A stretch of DNA of 46,804 nt, from NCBI GenBank assembly GCA_028278325.1, contig JANQEO010000467.1, forward strand, positions 1 to 46,804, read 5' to 3'. The translations under genes were made by a program, and so were the position numbers. This DNA is from Candidatus Binatia bacterium (GTDB lineage Bacteria > Desulfobacterota > Binatia > UBA1149 > JAJCZL01). Shown here piece after piece: positions 35,337-44,351 of this stretch. The number at the start of each line of letters is the position of its first letter. The stretch's first letter is position 1. Under the pieces are notes generated by a model. The model was given only the letters and a program-made list of their open reading frames with translations. It ran no database searches and was not told the origin of the DNA.

Positions 35337-36428
35337 GTGGCGGCAGCGGGACTGAAGGTCGTCGTGCTCATGGGCGGGGTCTCCGCCGAGCACTCCATCT
35401 CGATCCGATCGGCTGCCGCGATCTGCGCGGCTCTGTCCAAGACCCCCCACGACGTCACCGTGGTCGGCCTTGCCACCGACGGCACTTGGCTCTGCGCAGA
35501 CTTTTCAGCGCTGCTCCAAAGTGCGCGTGACAAACTCGTCACCGTCGAGCGCGACGCAGGACAGCCGGTCGGCCTCGCCTTCGACGGAGACCGCACCCGC
35601 CTGATCGACCTCGCCTCCGGCTCCACCATCGTCGAAGGCGTGGATGTCGTGTTTCCCGCCTTGCACGGGCCTGGAGGCGAGGACGGATCCGTTCAGGGCC
35701 TTCTCGAGTCCATGCGTGTGGCCTTCGTAGGCGCGGGCTCGGGGGCCTCGGCCATCGCCATCGACAAGCTCGCGATGAAGCACCTGTGCAAGGGCTGCGG
35801 GATCGAGCAGGCGGACTTCGTCGACGTGAGCGACCTCAACGACCGGGAAGCCATAGACTTGATCGAAGCGTCCTTCGGTTTTCCGTGTTTCGTCAAGCCC
35901 TCGCGGCTCGGCTCCTCACTCGGCATAAGCCGCGTGGGCGAAAGCGCCGGCCTGGCTGAAGCCCTGGAGCAGGCCCGCCGCTTCGACGTACGTGTCGTGG
36001 TCGAGCAGGCCGTCGACGGCCGCGAGATCGAAGTCGCGATGATGGGCGATCGAAACCCCGACATCAGCCCGGCAGGCGAGATCGTGGCCAAGGGGGGCTT
36101 CTACGACTTCGAGTCCAAGTACGTAACAGACGACGTCGAGCTGATCGCGCCGACGCGGGTGGACCCGGACACCTATGACAGGATGGTCTCGGTCAGCCGA
36201 CGAGCATGGAATGCGATCGGATGCCGGGGCATGGCGCGCGCCGACTTCTTTGTGCGCAACGGTGACGGCAAAGTCTTGCTCAACGAGCTCAACACGATCC
36301 CCGGCTTCACGGCCATCAGCATGTTCCCACGCCTGTGGAAGGCCACCGGTCTGAGCATGGAGGAAATCGTCGAGCGTCTCATTGCCCTGGCTTTGGAGTC
36401 GGGGCCACCGCGGCCAAGCGGTTCCTGA
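35337..36428 (+). CDS. ddl: D-alanine--D-alanine ligase
   Basis: 363 residues, GTG start. It makes D-Ala-D-Ala with ATP for peptidoglycan. The N-terminal MGGVSAEHSISIRSA (12-26) is the classic ligase start, the ATP-grasp lid region FPCFVKPSRLGSSLGI is followed by VVVEQAVDGREIEVAMMGD, and the metal-binding end ELNTIPGFTAISMFP is intact. The length and the SSLGI/PGFT motifs are those of the Ddl A/B group. It is the only wall gene in the window; the convergent ligase gene overlaps its 3' end by 50 bases. Confidence 0.95.
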   Translation: MAAAGLKVVVLMGGVSAEHSISIRSAAAICAALSKTPHDVTVVGLATDGTWLCADFSALLQSARDKLVTVERDAGQPVGLAFDGDRTRLIDLASGSTIVEGVDVVFPALHGPGGEDGSVQGLLESMRVAFVGAGSGASAIAIDKLAMKHLCKGCGIEQADFVDVSDLNDREAIDLIEASFGFPCFVKPSRLGSSLGISRVGESAGLAEALEQARRFDVRVVVEQAVDGREIEVAMMGDRNPDISPAGEIVAKGGFYDFESKYVTDDVELIAPTRVDPDTYDRMVSVSRRAWNAIGCRGMARADFFVRNGDGKVLLNELNTIPGFTAISMFPRLWKATGLSMEEIVERLIALALESGPPRPSGS

Positions 36429-37974
36429 TCTCGCGCCTGAGAATCTTGCCCGATGCGTTCTTGGGCAACTCCTCGACTATTTCGACCGACCGCGGCTTCT
36501 TGAAGCCGGCCAGCTTGGCAGCACAGTGACGCGCGAGCTCCTGCTCGGTCGCCGCAGCCCCACGGCGGAGAACCACACTGGCATGAACCCTCTCTCCCCA
36601 TTCCTCGTCGGGCAGACCGACGACGGCGGCCTCGAGCACGGCTTCGTGACGGCACAGGCAATGCTCGACTTCCTTCGGATAGACGTTGAAGCCGCCGGAC
36701 ACGATCATGTCGTGGAGGCGATCGACTATGGTCACGAAGCCCTCGTCGTCCATGAACCCTACGTCACCGGTGTGCATCCACCCGTCCTCGTCCAAGCCCT
36801 TGGCGTCGACCACGTCGGCGCGGCCCCGCGTATGCCAATACCCGAGCATCGTGTTCTTGCCACGCACGTGGATCTCGCCGGTCTCGCCGGCGCTTACGGG
36901 TTTGCCGGCCGGCGACATGATACGCAGGTCTCCGATCGGCGTCGGGCGGCCGCAAGAGGCCAGGCGGGCAGTTGTAGCCGGCTCTCCCCCGCCGACTACG
37001 TGGTCGTCCCTGAGCAAAGCCGTAATCGGCCAGGTCGACTCAGTCAGACCGTAGATCTGCACGAATCGACGTCCGAGTAGACGAAGCGCCTTTTGCAGCG
37101 GCACCACCGGCATGGAGGCACCGCCGTACACCACGGTTCTCAAGCTCGTCATCTTGCGGGGATCGTCGAGCACGTCGAGAAGCCTGACGAGCATGGTGGG
37201 AACGAGAAATACGGCCGTTACGCAGTACTCCTCGATGAGATCGATGATCGCGCGTGCGTCGAAGCGGTCGAGCAACACCGAGCGAGCACCCACACGGACG
37301 TGAGGGAGCCACATAGCGCCGCTGGCATGCGTCATCGGTGCTATCTGCAGAAGCGTGTCGGTGCTCTGCAGCGGTCCGATCGCTCGATCGACCTCTTCGA
37401 CGGACGCATCGTATGCGCGTCTCGGCAACACGGCGCCCTTCGGCCGGCCGCTGGTGCCCGACGTATAGCGGATCCGCACCGGCGTCTCCGCGTCCGGCGC
37501 CCACGACGGCTCTACAGGTTCAGCCGCGGCGAGCAGCGCCTCCCACTCACTTCCGACACCCAGGCCGATGACGCGACAGTCGGAGGGAACAATCCCCGAT
37601 TCCAGTAGAGCCGCGTGCTCCGGGTCTACCAGCAAGACGGCCGGGCGGCTGTCGTCGAGTATCGCGGCGAGTTCCTCGGGTGAAGAGCGCGCATTGAGGG
37701 CGACCCACAAGAATCCCGTCTTCAAGCAGGCCCATTCGCTGATGATCAAGGCCGAGCAGTTGTCCGCGAGCACAGCCACGCGGTCACCGACCGCGACACC
37801 CGCCCGAAACAATGCATCGCAACACCTGAGAGTTCGATCGTAGAGCTCGGCGTAGGTGAGCTCCTCGACCTCCCGAACGCACGCTCCGGTGGTTGTCCCC
37901 TCACGAAGCGTCAACACGGCCGTCGATGATGCGTACTCGCGACAAGCGTCACGGATCAGGTCGCCGACCGACAA
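36379..37974 (-). CDS. Class I acyl-CoA synthetase/AMP-dependent ligase
   Basis: 531 residues, ATG start. ANL-superfamily motifs are complete: the P-loop YTSGTSGRPKG (170-180), YGLTESTWP, the hinge and A7 motif HTGDVGFMDDEGFVTIVDR, and the C-terminal catalytic Lys in NASGKILRREIRNRL. The enzyme activates a carboxylic acid as acyl-AMP and transfers it to CoA. Chain length or aromatic preference cannot be read. It sits 1 base upstream of coaE on the same strand, which provides the CoA it uses, although that is not proof of a joint function. Confidence 0.92.
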   Translation of the reverse strand: MSVGDLIRDACREYASSTAVLTLREGTTTGACVREVEELTYAELYDRTLRCCDALFRAGVAVGDRVAVLADNCSALIISEWACLKTGFLWVALNARSSPEELAAILDDSRPAVLLVDPEHAALLESGIVPSDCRVIGLGVGSEWEALLAAAEPVEPSWAPDAETPVRIRYTSGTSGRPKGAVLPRRAYDASVEEVDRAIGPLQSTDTLLQIAPMTHASGAMWLPHVRVGARSVLLDRFDARAIIDLIEEYCVTAVFLVPTMLVRLLDVLDDPRKMTSLRTVVYGGASMPVVPLQKALRLLGRRFVQIYGLTESTWPITALLRDDHVVGGGEPATTARLASCGRPTPIGDLRIMSPAGKPVSAGETGEIHVRGKNTMLGYWHTRGRADVVDAKGLDEDGWMHTGDVGFMDDEGFVTIVDRLHDMIVSGGFNVYPKEVEHCLCRHEAVLEAAVVGLPDEEWGERVHASVVLRRGAAATEQELARHCAAKLAGFKKPRSVEIVEELPKNASGKILRREIRNRLAAVAPTPKPGQ

Positions 37975-37975
37975 G

Positions 37976-38578
37976 CTAGTCTCCCATCATTTCCCGCCAG
38001 GCCAGAGAAACTTCCAACTCGAGGTCTTCGATGGTCCCATTGTTCTCTATGACCCTGGTTGCAGTGGAACGCCGCTCATCGTTGCTGGTCTGAGCAGCCA
38101 TACGTAGACGCGCCTCCTCGGGCGTCATCTGCCGGGACTGCACCAGCCTCTCCACGGCCAGGTCGGGATCGGTGATCACTACCCAGAGTTCACCGGCCCC
38201 TCCGCTCCAACCGGTTTCAGTCATCAACGCCGCCTCGATTACGATGGGCTGCTCGGGGTCATCCGCAGTTACAGCCGCAACGCGTTCGGCGACTTCCTTG
38301 AGAACCAAGGGGTGAATTATTCGATTGAGCTCCTCGAGCTTCTCTCGATCGTCGAAGACCAGGGCGCCGAGCTTTTGGCGGTCGACCCGGCCCTGCTCAT
38401 CGAGAACGCCGGTACCGAAATGATCGACGATACGGTCATAGCCCTCCTTGCCGGGCTCGTATATTTCGTGTGCTATCCTGTCGGCGTCGATGATACTCGC
38501 GCCCTTCTCGGCCAACAGTTCCGCCACCGTCGACTTGCCCGCGCCTATGCCCCCGGTAAGACCTATCAACTTGCCCAT
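37976..38578 (-). CDS. coaE: Dephospho-CoA kinase
   Basis: 200 residues from the ATG at 38578 (GAGGA just upstream); an earlier in-frame start at 38668 would only add a non-homologous leader. It phosphorylates the 3'-hydroxyl of dephospho-CoA, the last step of CoA synthesis. Evidence: P-loop LTGGIGAGKST (7-17), IIDADRIAHEIYEPG, then LGALVFDDREKLEELNRIIHP with the substrate-lid Arg/His region. Length matches the family. The following gene on this strand (acyl-CoA ligase) starts 1 base after the stop. Confidence 0.95.
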   Translation of the reverse strand: MGKLIGLTGGIGAGKSTVAELLAEKGASIIDADRIAHEIYEPGKEGYDRIVDHFGTGVLDEQGRVDRQKLGALVFDDREKLEELNRIIHPLVLKEVAERVAAVTADDPEQPIVIEAALMTETGWSGGAGELWVVITDPDLAVERLVQSRQMTPEEARLRMAAQTSNDERRSTATRVIENNGTIEDLELEVSLAWREMMGD

Positions 38579-38682
38579 GGTGTCCTCATGACGGCACCTA
38601 AGATGCACGAGGGCTTGCGGCAATTCTAACGAGATCGACAGCCGGCGACCTTGGCGTTGCCGCGGCAATCTTCACGGCTGCC

Positions 38683-40080
38683 TTGGCCTTCTTCTTCAGT
38701 TTCGATCCGCTCTCCAGGCCCGTGCTCCTGGACGCAGCCACCTGGGACTACATGTCCATAGAGGTGGCCAAGGGGCTGGTTCCCTACCGCGACATCTTTC
38801 TCCACAAGACCCCGCTCGCGGCCTATTTCGGTGCGACAGGCGCCTGGCTGGCACCGGCCGTTTCGTCACTCACGGCAGTGAACGGAGCACACCTCGTGTA
38901 TCTCGCCCTCGGCTCGGCGGCGCCCGCGTTGCTCTACCTCCTTTGCCGTCCTGCGCTGCCGGTCGCCGGCGCGGTGGCGGCGGCCGCCTTCATGATGGCG
39001 GTCGACCAATGGATGGTCGCCGCCCTCGAAGGAGCCAGGCCCAAGGTAGCCACTGTGGCACTGGGACTGGGGTCGCTGTTGTGCGCATCACGCGGGAGTT
39101 TCCTATGGTCGGGAGTGCTCGGCGGGCTTTCGACGCTGTGCTGGCAGCCCGGCGTCTCCTTCTTGGTAGGTAGCGCCGTGCACGCCGTCGTCGAGGAGAC
39201 ACGTCACGGGCGGCGTCCGCTCGCGGCGCTGCTGCGTATCGGCGGCGGCTCGGGCTTGCCCGTAGCGGCACTGCTGGCGTGGTTCTACTCGGTCGGTGCC
39301 CTCGGCGACTTCTTCGAACAGGCCGTCGGCTTCAACCTTCATTACATCAAGACGAAGTCGATGACGGCACGCCGAACCGCCGCAACCGTCTGGACGGTAG
39401 TGAAGCAGTGGAACCGCACCGAACTGATGCTCATGCTGCCGGCGCTCCTCGGGATGGTGGTCGGCCGCAGGCTGCCGCCCACGGGCATCCTCGTCGCGGG
39501 GCTCTGCTATGTCGTCATGACCTTCATCAGCTTTCAGGCCTGGCCCGACACCATCCTGTTCGCACCATTCCTGGGGGCTTTGTTGGCGGTCGGGCTGTGC
39601 GCGCTGGTCGCCAGACTGCCGAAGGTAGTGCTGGCGGTAGTCCTTGGCGTCGCCGTCATCGCCGCCTCGACTCCCCACAGCGCCAGACTCCGTCCGCCGG
39701 TGACCTACGAGAAACAGGGCAAGTTCTACCGCAAGATCGTCGGGCCGATCGGATCCGGGGATCCGATCGTGACGATCAGTACACCCGAAGCGCTCATACA
39801 TCTCGAGCGGCGCTCTGCCTGGCGATGGCCCTACATGTGGTCGGGGGTCGACCGTTTCGCGGCGAGGAAGACCGGTGGCGACTTCGATTCTCTCTATGCC
39901 GAACTCGCCGCCATAGATCCTGCCGTCATCATCATATCGAGGCGCTGGGGTGGCCGTGGACGCGCGGCCTTCAACCGGTGGGCGGAGTCGCGCTACGAGC
40001 GCAGCAACCACCGCTTCTATCCCGGCGGCGCTCCTATAGTGGTCTACAAGCGCGTGTCCGGCGCCGACGGCGGAGCCTGA
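38683..40080 (+). CDS. GT-C-type membrane glycosyltransferase-like protein (start uncertain)
   Basis: 465 residues from the TTG at 38683, with about ten hydrophobic helices and a C-terminal soluble tail. The segment LLDAATWDYMSIEVAKGLVPYRDIF-HKTP (DxxYY/PYRDxxxxKTP-like) after helix 1 is characteristic of dolichyl- or polyprenyl-phosphate-sugar-dependent glycosyltransferases (PMT/ArnT/GT39-like). The first helix is incomplete from this start: the upstream frame DLGVAAAIFTAALAFFFSF is open to a TAA at 38599 and contains only an ATT (38623) as possible rare start. Donor and acceptor are unknown. It is divergent from coaE. Confidence 0.68.
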   Translation: MAFFFSFDPLSRPVLLDAATWDYMSIEVAKGLVPYRDIFLHKTPLAAYFGATGAWLAPAVSSLTAVNGAHLVYLALGSAAPALLYLLCRPALPVAGAVAAAAFMMAVDQWMVAALEGARPKVATVALGLGSLLCASRGSFLWSGVLGGLSTLCWQPGVSFLVGSAVHAVVEETRHGRRPLAALLRIGGGSGLPVAALLAWFYSVGALGDFFEQAVGFNLHYIKTKSMTARRTAATVWTVVKQWNRTELMLMLPALLGMVVGRRLPPTGILVAGLCYVVMTFISFQAWPDTILFAPFLGALLAVGLCALVARLPKVVLAVVLGVAVIAASTPHSARLRPPVTYEKQGKFYRKIVGPIGSGDPIVTISTPEALIHLERRSAWRWPYMWSGVDRFAARKTGGDFDSLYAELAAIDPAVIIISRRWGGRGRAAFNRWAESRYERSNHRFYPGGAPIVVYKRVSGADGGA

Positions 40081-40089
40081 GAGGGGACC

Positions 40090-40872
40090 TCAGAAGTTGT
40101 CCTTCAGTTGTCGGGTCGCAGCGAACACGGCGACATCGTCGTCAGCGACGCCTTGCACGCGTGTTTGCACGGACGCGCGCAACTCCGCGCTGTCGCTGCG
40201 CAGGAAGGGATTGGTAGCCTTTTCGATCTCTATGGTGGTCGGCACGCTCGGCTTTCCGTCGCCGCGAAGCCTCGCCACCTCCTCGGCTCTCGCGCTCAGA
40301 CGGGCGTTGCCCGGCTCCAACGTGAGCGCGAACCTCAGGTTCGACTCGGTGTACTCATGGCCGCAATACACCTTGGTCTCGTCAGGCAAGGCGGCCAAGC
40401 GACCGAGCGAGGAACGCATCTGGGCGGCGTCTCCCTCGAACAACCGTCCACATCCACCGGCGAACAGGGTGTCACCGGTAAACACTGCAGCCTCCGACTC
40501 GAAGTAGTAGGCGATGTGTCCCCGCGTGTGAGCGGGTATGAAGATCGCCCGGCCTCGAAGGCTCCCCAATTCGAAACTCTGGCCGTCCTCCAAGGGATGG
40601 GTAATGCCCGGGATCCTTTCCGCGTCCTCCGCGTACCCGAAGACCGTCAGCTCTTGGGGGCGAAGACACTCTATCAACTCCTCGTTGCCGCCGACGTGGT
40701 CGTAGTGGTGGTGGGTGGAAAGAATGGCGCGTAACTCCACCCCCTCCTTCTGTATAGCTTCCAGGACCGGACCCGCTTCGGCAACGTCGACTATTCCCGC
40801 AACCCCGCTGCTCTCGTCGATGACGAGGTAACCGTAGTTGTCGGCAAGCTGCGCTACGGGAACTACACGCAT
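40090..40872 (-). CDS. gloB: Hydroxyacylglutathione hydrolase (glyoxalase II)
   Basis: 260 residues. The zinc site is complete: THHHYDH (His54, His56, Asp58, His59), His115 in PAHTRGH, Asp134 in TGDTLF, and His172 in YCGHEYT. The order and the C-terminal Arg-rich substrate region (ANPF-RSD-like KATNPFLRSD) fit glyoxalase II, which hydrolyses S-lactoylglutathione to lactate and glutathione. It is the last of a leftward run, 12 bases after a lipoprotein gene. The intact metal site contrasts with the degenerate one at 4015-5070. Confidence 0.93.
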   Translation of the reverse strand: MRVVPVAQLADNYGYLVIDESSGVAGIVDVAEAGPVLEAIQKEGVELRAILSTHHHYDHVGGNEELIECLRPQELTVFGYAEDAERIPGITHPLEDGQSFELGSLRGRAIFIPAHTRGHIAYYFESEAAVFTGDTLFAGGCGRLFEGDAAQMRSSLGRLAALPDETKVYCGHEYTESNLRFALTLEPGNARLSARAEEVARLRGDGKPSVPTTIEIEKATNPFLRSDSAELRASVQTRVQGVADDDVAVFAATRQLKDNF

Positions 40873-40884
40873 GCCTGCGCCTGG

Positions 40885-41481
40885 CTACTCCTTGGAGTCC
40901 CCGTCGCCGGCCGGTTCTTGGCCCTCGGCAAAGAATGGGTCATCGGCGACGTCGTCTTCGGCTTGATACGGGCGTGAAGCGCTGGAGCTGTCCAGGACTT
41001 CTCCGGTATCGGGATCCAGCCTCGATTGCGTGACCGTCTCCGTCTTGGCTTCGTCGTCATACTCGTAGTCGAGGGTCGTGATGACCTTGTGGTCCGCATT
41101 GAACATGCGGCGCTTCGTGAAGAAATAGATGCCGTCCTTGACGATGCCCTCGGAGCGGTTCATCTCCACGCCGTTCACCCAGGTTGCAAACTCGAAGGCA
41201 TCCTCGGGGCCGTGCTTCACCCCTATGAGGAGCCCGCGGTTGGTAGGCTTCTTTACTTCGCCGTTGAAGCCGCCCAAGCGCAGACGTCCATGCGGGTCGT
41301 TGCGCATGATCGGTCCGCCGACGTAGTACTGCCAGCCCTCTTCGGCCTGCACAGCCGGGGCCGGGGCCGGCGCTTCTTCTTTGTTGAATATCCTTGCGAT
41401 GTCCTGGCAACCGGCGGTCGCCACGATCATCGCCAACACCGCGCACAGGCAGGCGCGGTAGGCGAACCCGCGTTCAATCAT
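40885..41481 (-). CDS. Lipoprotein of unknown function
   Basis: 198 residues, ATG with AGGAG 6-7 bases upstream. A short signal (ACLCAVLAMIVATAGC) ends in Cys25 in a TAGC context, a likely lipobox. The mature protein is acidic and Gly-rich, with EEGWQYYVGGPIMRNDPHG and VKDGIYFFTKRRMFNADHKV, suggesting a small beta-sheet domain, then an acidic low-complexity tail. No family is recognised. A hairpin sits immediately before its ribosome site. Confidence 0.7.
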   Translation of the reverse strand: MIERGFAYRACLCAVLAMIVATAGCQDIARIFNKEEAPAPAPAVQAEEGWQYYVGGPIMRNDPHGRLRLGGFNGEVKKPTNRGLLIGVKHGPEDAFEFATWVNGVEMNRSEGIVKDGIYFFTKRRMFNADHKVITTLDYEYDDEAKTETVTQSRLDPDTGEVLDSSSASRPYQAEDDVADDPFFAEGQEPAGDGDSKE

Positions 41482-41491
41482 GATGTCTCCT

Positions 41492-41506
41492 CGGACGAGT
41501 CGTCCG
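41492..41506 (-). promoter_or_regulatory. Perfect hairpin just upstream of the lipoprotein ribosome-binding site
   Basis: CGGACGA and TCGTCCG (plus-strand 41492-41498 and 41500-41506) form a near-continuous palindrome in the 39-base gap before the lipoprotein start, directly before GAGGAG and 10 bases before the ATG. In the mRNA it can fold into a short hairpin beside the Shine-Dalgarno sequence. A translation-control or processing role is only inferred. Confidence 0.4.
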
Positions 41507-41520
41507 TCAGTGTATAAAGG

Positions 41521-42564
41521 TTATTGCTGGGCCCCGGAGGGATTGTCAACGCCGGCGGCAGCGGCAACGACGGGCTGACCACCCTTGCCGATGGCGCTGG
41601 CGAGCCGGCCCTCCAGGGAGGCAAGGTGCCTCGTGATGGCGTCCAGGCGTCCGCTCTTGGCTCGTGCCTCGCGGGAGATCTCGGCAGCCCTGGTCTCGAT
41701 CCTGGCCAGACGTTCCCTGAGGCTTTCCATCCCCTCGACCTGTCCGCGCCGGCGCGCATGGGTGGCATTGCTCAGGTCTTTGACCTTGGCCTCTACCTTC
41801 TCGAGCCGGCCTAGTGCCTCGTCGAGCCGTGACTCGACCACATCACTGAGGGCGGGGGATCCACCGCCACTCGTGAGGGCGGCCAACTCCTCCGACATGC
41901 GCTCGAGCTGGGTGCGTTGGACGGTGGTGTCACGAATCAGACGGGTGATGTGGCCATCCCGCCTGGACATGACTTCATCCATCTCGCGGCTACGCCGCTC
42001 ACCGGCCTCGATCCGAGCGAGGTTGCGCCCCTGTAGGCGGGCCAGCGCCGTCATCGCGCGCTCGAGGCGGCCGAACTTGGTTTGTGTCGACTCCAGCGAC
42101 CTCTGCCTCTCGACGCCCATGCGTGCCTGGTAGCGGCCTTGCACCCGCGCCAAACCGGTCAGAGCCTCTTCGAAACGGGCGGCTTTCGCTCGCATGTCGC
42201 GCACGCCGCCCGCCAACAACACCTCGCGGTCGCGCAGCTGATCGACGTGAGACATGAACTCGGTGAGCTGACGCCTCACCTCTGCGAGCTCGGAAGCATT
42301 CGCCAGACCCAGGACGCCGGCGAAGCGCCGCGGTGACATCCCACGTGTAATCCCGCCGGCGGAGAGACTTTCCAACAGCGACAGCTTTCTCGCACGCGCG
42401 ATAAGCTTGTTCAGATACTTGGTGATGTCGGTCAGGGACTGCGGAGGCTCGATGTCGAAGCGTTCGAAGATGACGGCGATCTCCTTTTCGAAGCTAGCGA
42501 AGGTGTCGAGAAGGCTACGAACGGATTTGCTGATCGTCGTAGATCCCAAGGACTCGTCAGCCAT
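41521..42564 (-). CDS. Coiled-coil protein with a 36-residue internal repeat
   Basis: 347 residues from the ATG at 42564 (GAGGTG upstream); the frame continues upstream without homology-like sequence. No signal peptide or membrane helix is seen. Almost the whole protein is predicted helical with heptad-like Leu/Arg/Glu spacing. ALTGLARVQGR (134-144) and AMTALARLQGR (170-180) are a diverged tandem duplication with a 36-residue period. The C-terminus is Ala/Gly-rich. Family unknown; phasin-like or cytoskeletal-type scaffolds are possible but unsupported. It follows the M20 gene by 159 bases. Confidence 0.65.
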   Translation of the reverse strand: MADESLGSTTISKSVRSLLDTFASFEKEIAVIFERFDIEPPQSLTDITKYLNKLIARARKLSLLESLSAGGITRGMSPRRFAGVLGLANASELAEVRRQLTEFMSHVDQLRDREVLLAGGVRDMRAKAARFEEALTGLARVQGRYQARMGVERQRSLESTQTKFGRLERAMTALARLQGRNLARIEAGERRSREMDEVMSRRDGHITRLIRDTTVQRTQLERMSEELAALTSGGGSPALSDVVESRLDEALGRLEKVEAKVKDLSNATHARRRGQVEGMESLRERLARIETRAAEISREARAKSGRLDAITRHLASLEGRLASAIGKGGQPVVAAAAGVDNPSGAQQ

Positions 42565-42723
42565 CTCCGCACCTCGCCCCGACATACTCCAGCCTGCCCG
42601 GCTTCCTCTTCCCAACTTCGCCCATGTCGTCGGTGCGGCTGCCGACGAACACGCACGTCCAGGAACCATGAGAATACAACCATCGAAGTTTGCTACGCAA
42701 GCCGATGAGGTGTCCGGCAGTGC
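42565..42723 (-). promoter_or_regulatory. Gap upstream of the coiled-coil gene with a possible promoter
   Basis: On the minus strand TTGCGT (42700-42695), 18 bases, then TATTCT (42676-42671) is a plausible but weak sigma-70 pair pointing to the coiled-coil gene. Nothing else is seen in this 159-base gap. Confidence 0.3.
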
Positions 42724-44265
42724 TTAACTTCCGATGCTCTGAAGGAGACGAACCAGCCTGAACACCGCCGGGGCAAGCCGTTCGACGGTAACGTTCTCGT
42801 CGGGCGCATGAATCGAGGCTCTTTGCTCCTTGGTAATTACCAACGGAGTAAACCCGTATGCGGCTATTCCCACGTCACGGAAGTAGTGACTGTCGGTAAA
42901 CCCGGTGATGAGATCCGACAAGACGACCGCTTCCTCGCTTTCCTCTCGCGCCAACCCTTCTATCGCCACGGTGAACTCATTGTTGACCGGAGATTGGGAA
43001 GCGGGAAACGCCACGTCCATCGCCTCGACGGATACACCCTCGCCCGCAACGACCTTCGCGACCTCGCTGATGAAGGACTGGCATCCCGTGCCCGGCAGAA
43101 GACGGGCATCCACTTCGGCGACGGCCTCAGCAGGGATTATGTTCGTCTTCGAACTCCCCGACAGCACGGTGGGAGCGATGGTGTCACGGATCCGGGCCGC
43201 GGCTCGGGGGTCGCTGACGAAGGAATCGTGAAATTCCTGATCCTCGAGGGACCTTTCCAACTGCCTGTATTGCCTAGCCTTCTCCTCCTCGAGCTGGGCG
43301 TAGGCCGCATAGTAAGCCGCCACTACGGGCCCGACGCGGTAGGGACGCTCCCACGAGAGCAGCTTCTGCAGCGCATCCACGAGCCTGGTGACCGAAGTCT
43401 CCGAAGACGGGCGGGAGCCGTGCCCCGGCGTGCCCCTGGCCATGATGCGGAACCAGCACGGGCCCTTTTCGGCAACATCGAGGGCATAGATCAAGGGCTT
43501 GCCTTCCTCCTCGATTATCCAGCCCCCCTCGTTGAGCAAGAACTCCGCGTCACCGAAGAGGTCGAGGTGGTTCTCGATCATCCATTTGGCCCCCGCCACT
43601 CCTCCCGTCTCTTCATCGGCGGTCGCCAAGAGAATTACGTCGCGCGACAGCGGCACTCCCAGACGTTTGAGTGCGATCATCGCAAGAGCCTGGATCGTGC
43701 CCACGCCCTTGCAATCGAGCACGCCTCTTCCGTAGAGCTTGCCCTCGCGTGTGCGAGCCTCGTAAGGGGGTTCACTCCAAAACTTGGACTCTGCCGCAAC
43801 CACGTCGAGGTGACTGAGAAGGACCACCGGCCGCTTGTCACCGGTGCCGGGCAGCCGTGCGTATACGTTGCCGCGGCCCGGAGCCGACTCGAGGACTCGC
43901 GATTCGATACCCTCGGCTTGCAAGAGACCGGAAAGAAACTGAGCGGCGGCGAGTTCGTTGCCCGGCGGATTGGTCGTGTCTATGCGCACGAAGTGCGCCA
44001 GCATCTCGGGCGCCGATGATGCTACAGCTTCGAGCGCCGCTCCCGGGTCTTTCGGATCAGAGGCCGGCAGGCGGAAAGGTTGGGGTGTGTCCGGACCCTG
44101 CGGCGCATCCGCCTCAGGAGGTGAAACAGAATCGGCCTCTTCACCACCCGTTGTCGGCTGAGGCCGTTCGCCGGTTTGCAATGACCACACGGCCGTCGCC
44201 GTCAGCAGCAGCGCGGCTGCGATGGCGAGCCAGACGGTCCTGTATCCCCTCGGCGTTGTCGTCAT
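42724..44265 (-). CDS. M20 family metallopeptidase with N-terminal membrane anchor
   Basis: 513 residues, ATG start. An uncleaved-looking helix (~11-28) and a Pro/Ser/Glu-rich linker (~35-65) precede an M20 peptidase: His152/Asp154 in SHLDV, bridging Asp184 in LDCKG, catalytic Glu218/Glu219 in ADEETGG, then a dimerisation insert and the last His region HAPDENVTVE. M20 enzymes are di-zinc aminoacylases, carboxypeptidases or dipeptidases. Anchoring with a proline-rich spacer implies action in the periplasm. Substrate is unknown. Confidence 0.87.
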   Translation of the reverse strand: MTTTPRGYRTVWLAIAAALLLTATAVWSLQTGERPQPTTGGEEADSVSPPEADAPQGPDTPQPFRLPASDPKDPGAALEAVASSAPEMLAHFVRIDTTNPPGNELAAAQFLSGLLQAEGIESRVLESAPGRGNVYARLPGTGDKRPVVLLSHLDVVAAESKFWSEPPYEARTREGKLYGRGVLDCKGVGTIQALAMIALKRLGVPLSRDVILLATADEETGGVAGAKWMIENHLDLFGDAEFLLNEGGWIIEEEGKPLIYALDVAEKGPCWFRIMARGTPGHGSRPSSETSVTRLVDALQKLLSWERPYRVGPVVAAYYAAYAQLEEEKARQYRQLERSLEDQEFHDSFVSDPRAAARIRDTIAPTVLSGSSKTNIIPAEAVAEVDARLLPGTGCQSFISEVAKVVAGEGVSVEAMDVAFPASQSPVNNEFTVAIEGLAREESEEAVVLSDLITGFTDSHYFRDVGIAAYGFTPLVITKEQRASIHAPDENVTVERLAPAVFRLVRLLQSIGS

Positions 44266-44351
44266 TCTTGCAGGCTGAACGGCGCGAGAACGTTCATCTT
44301 ATGCGGCTGAGTCGATAAAGGCGACCTTCCCCCGCCCCGACCGCCGGCCGC

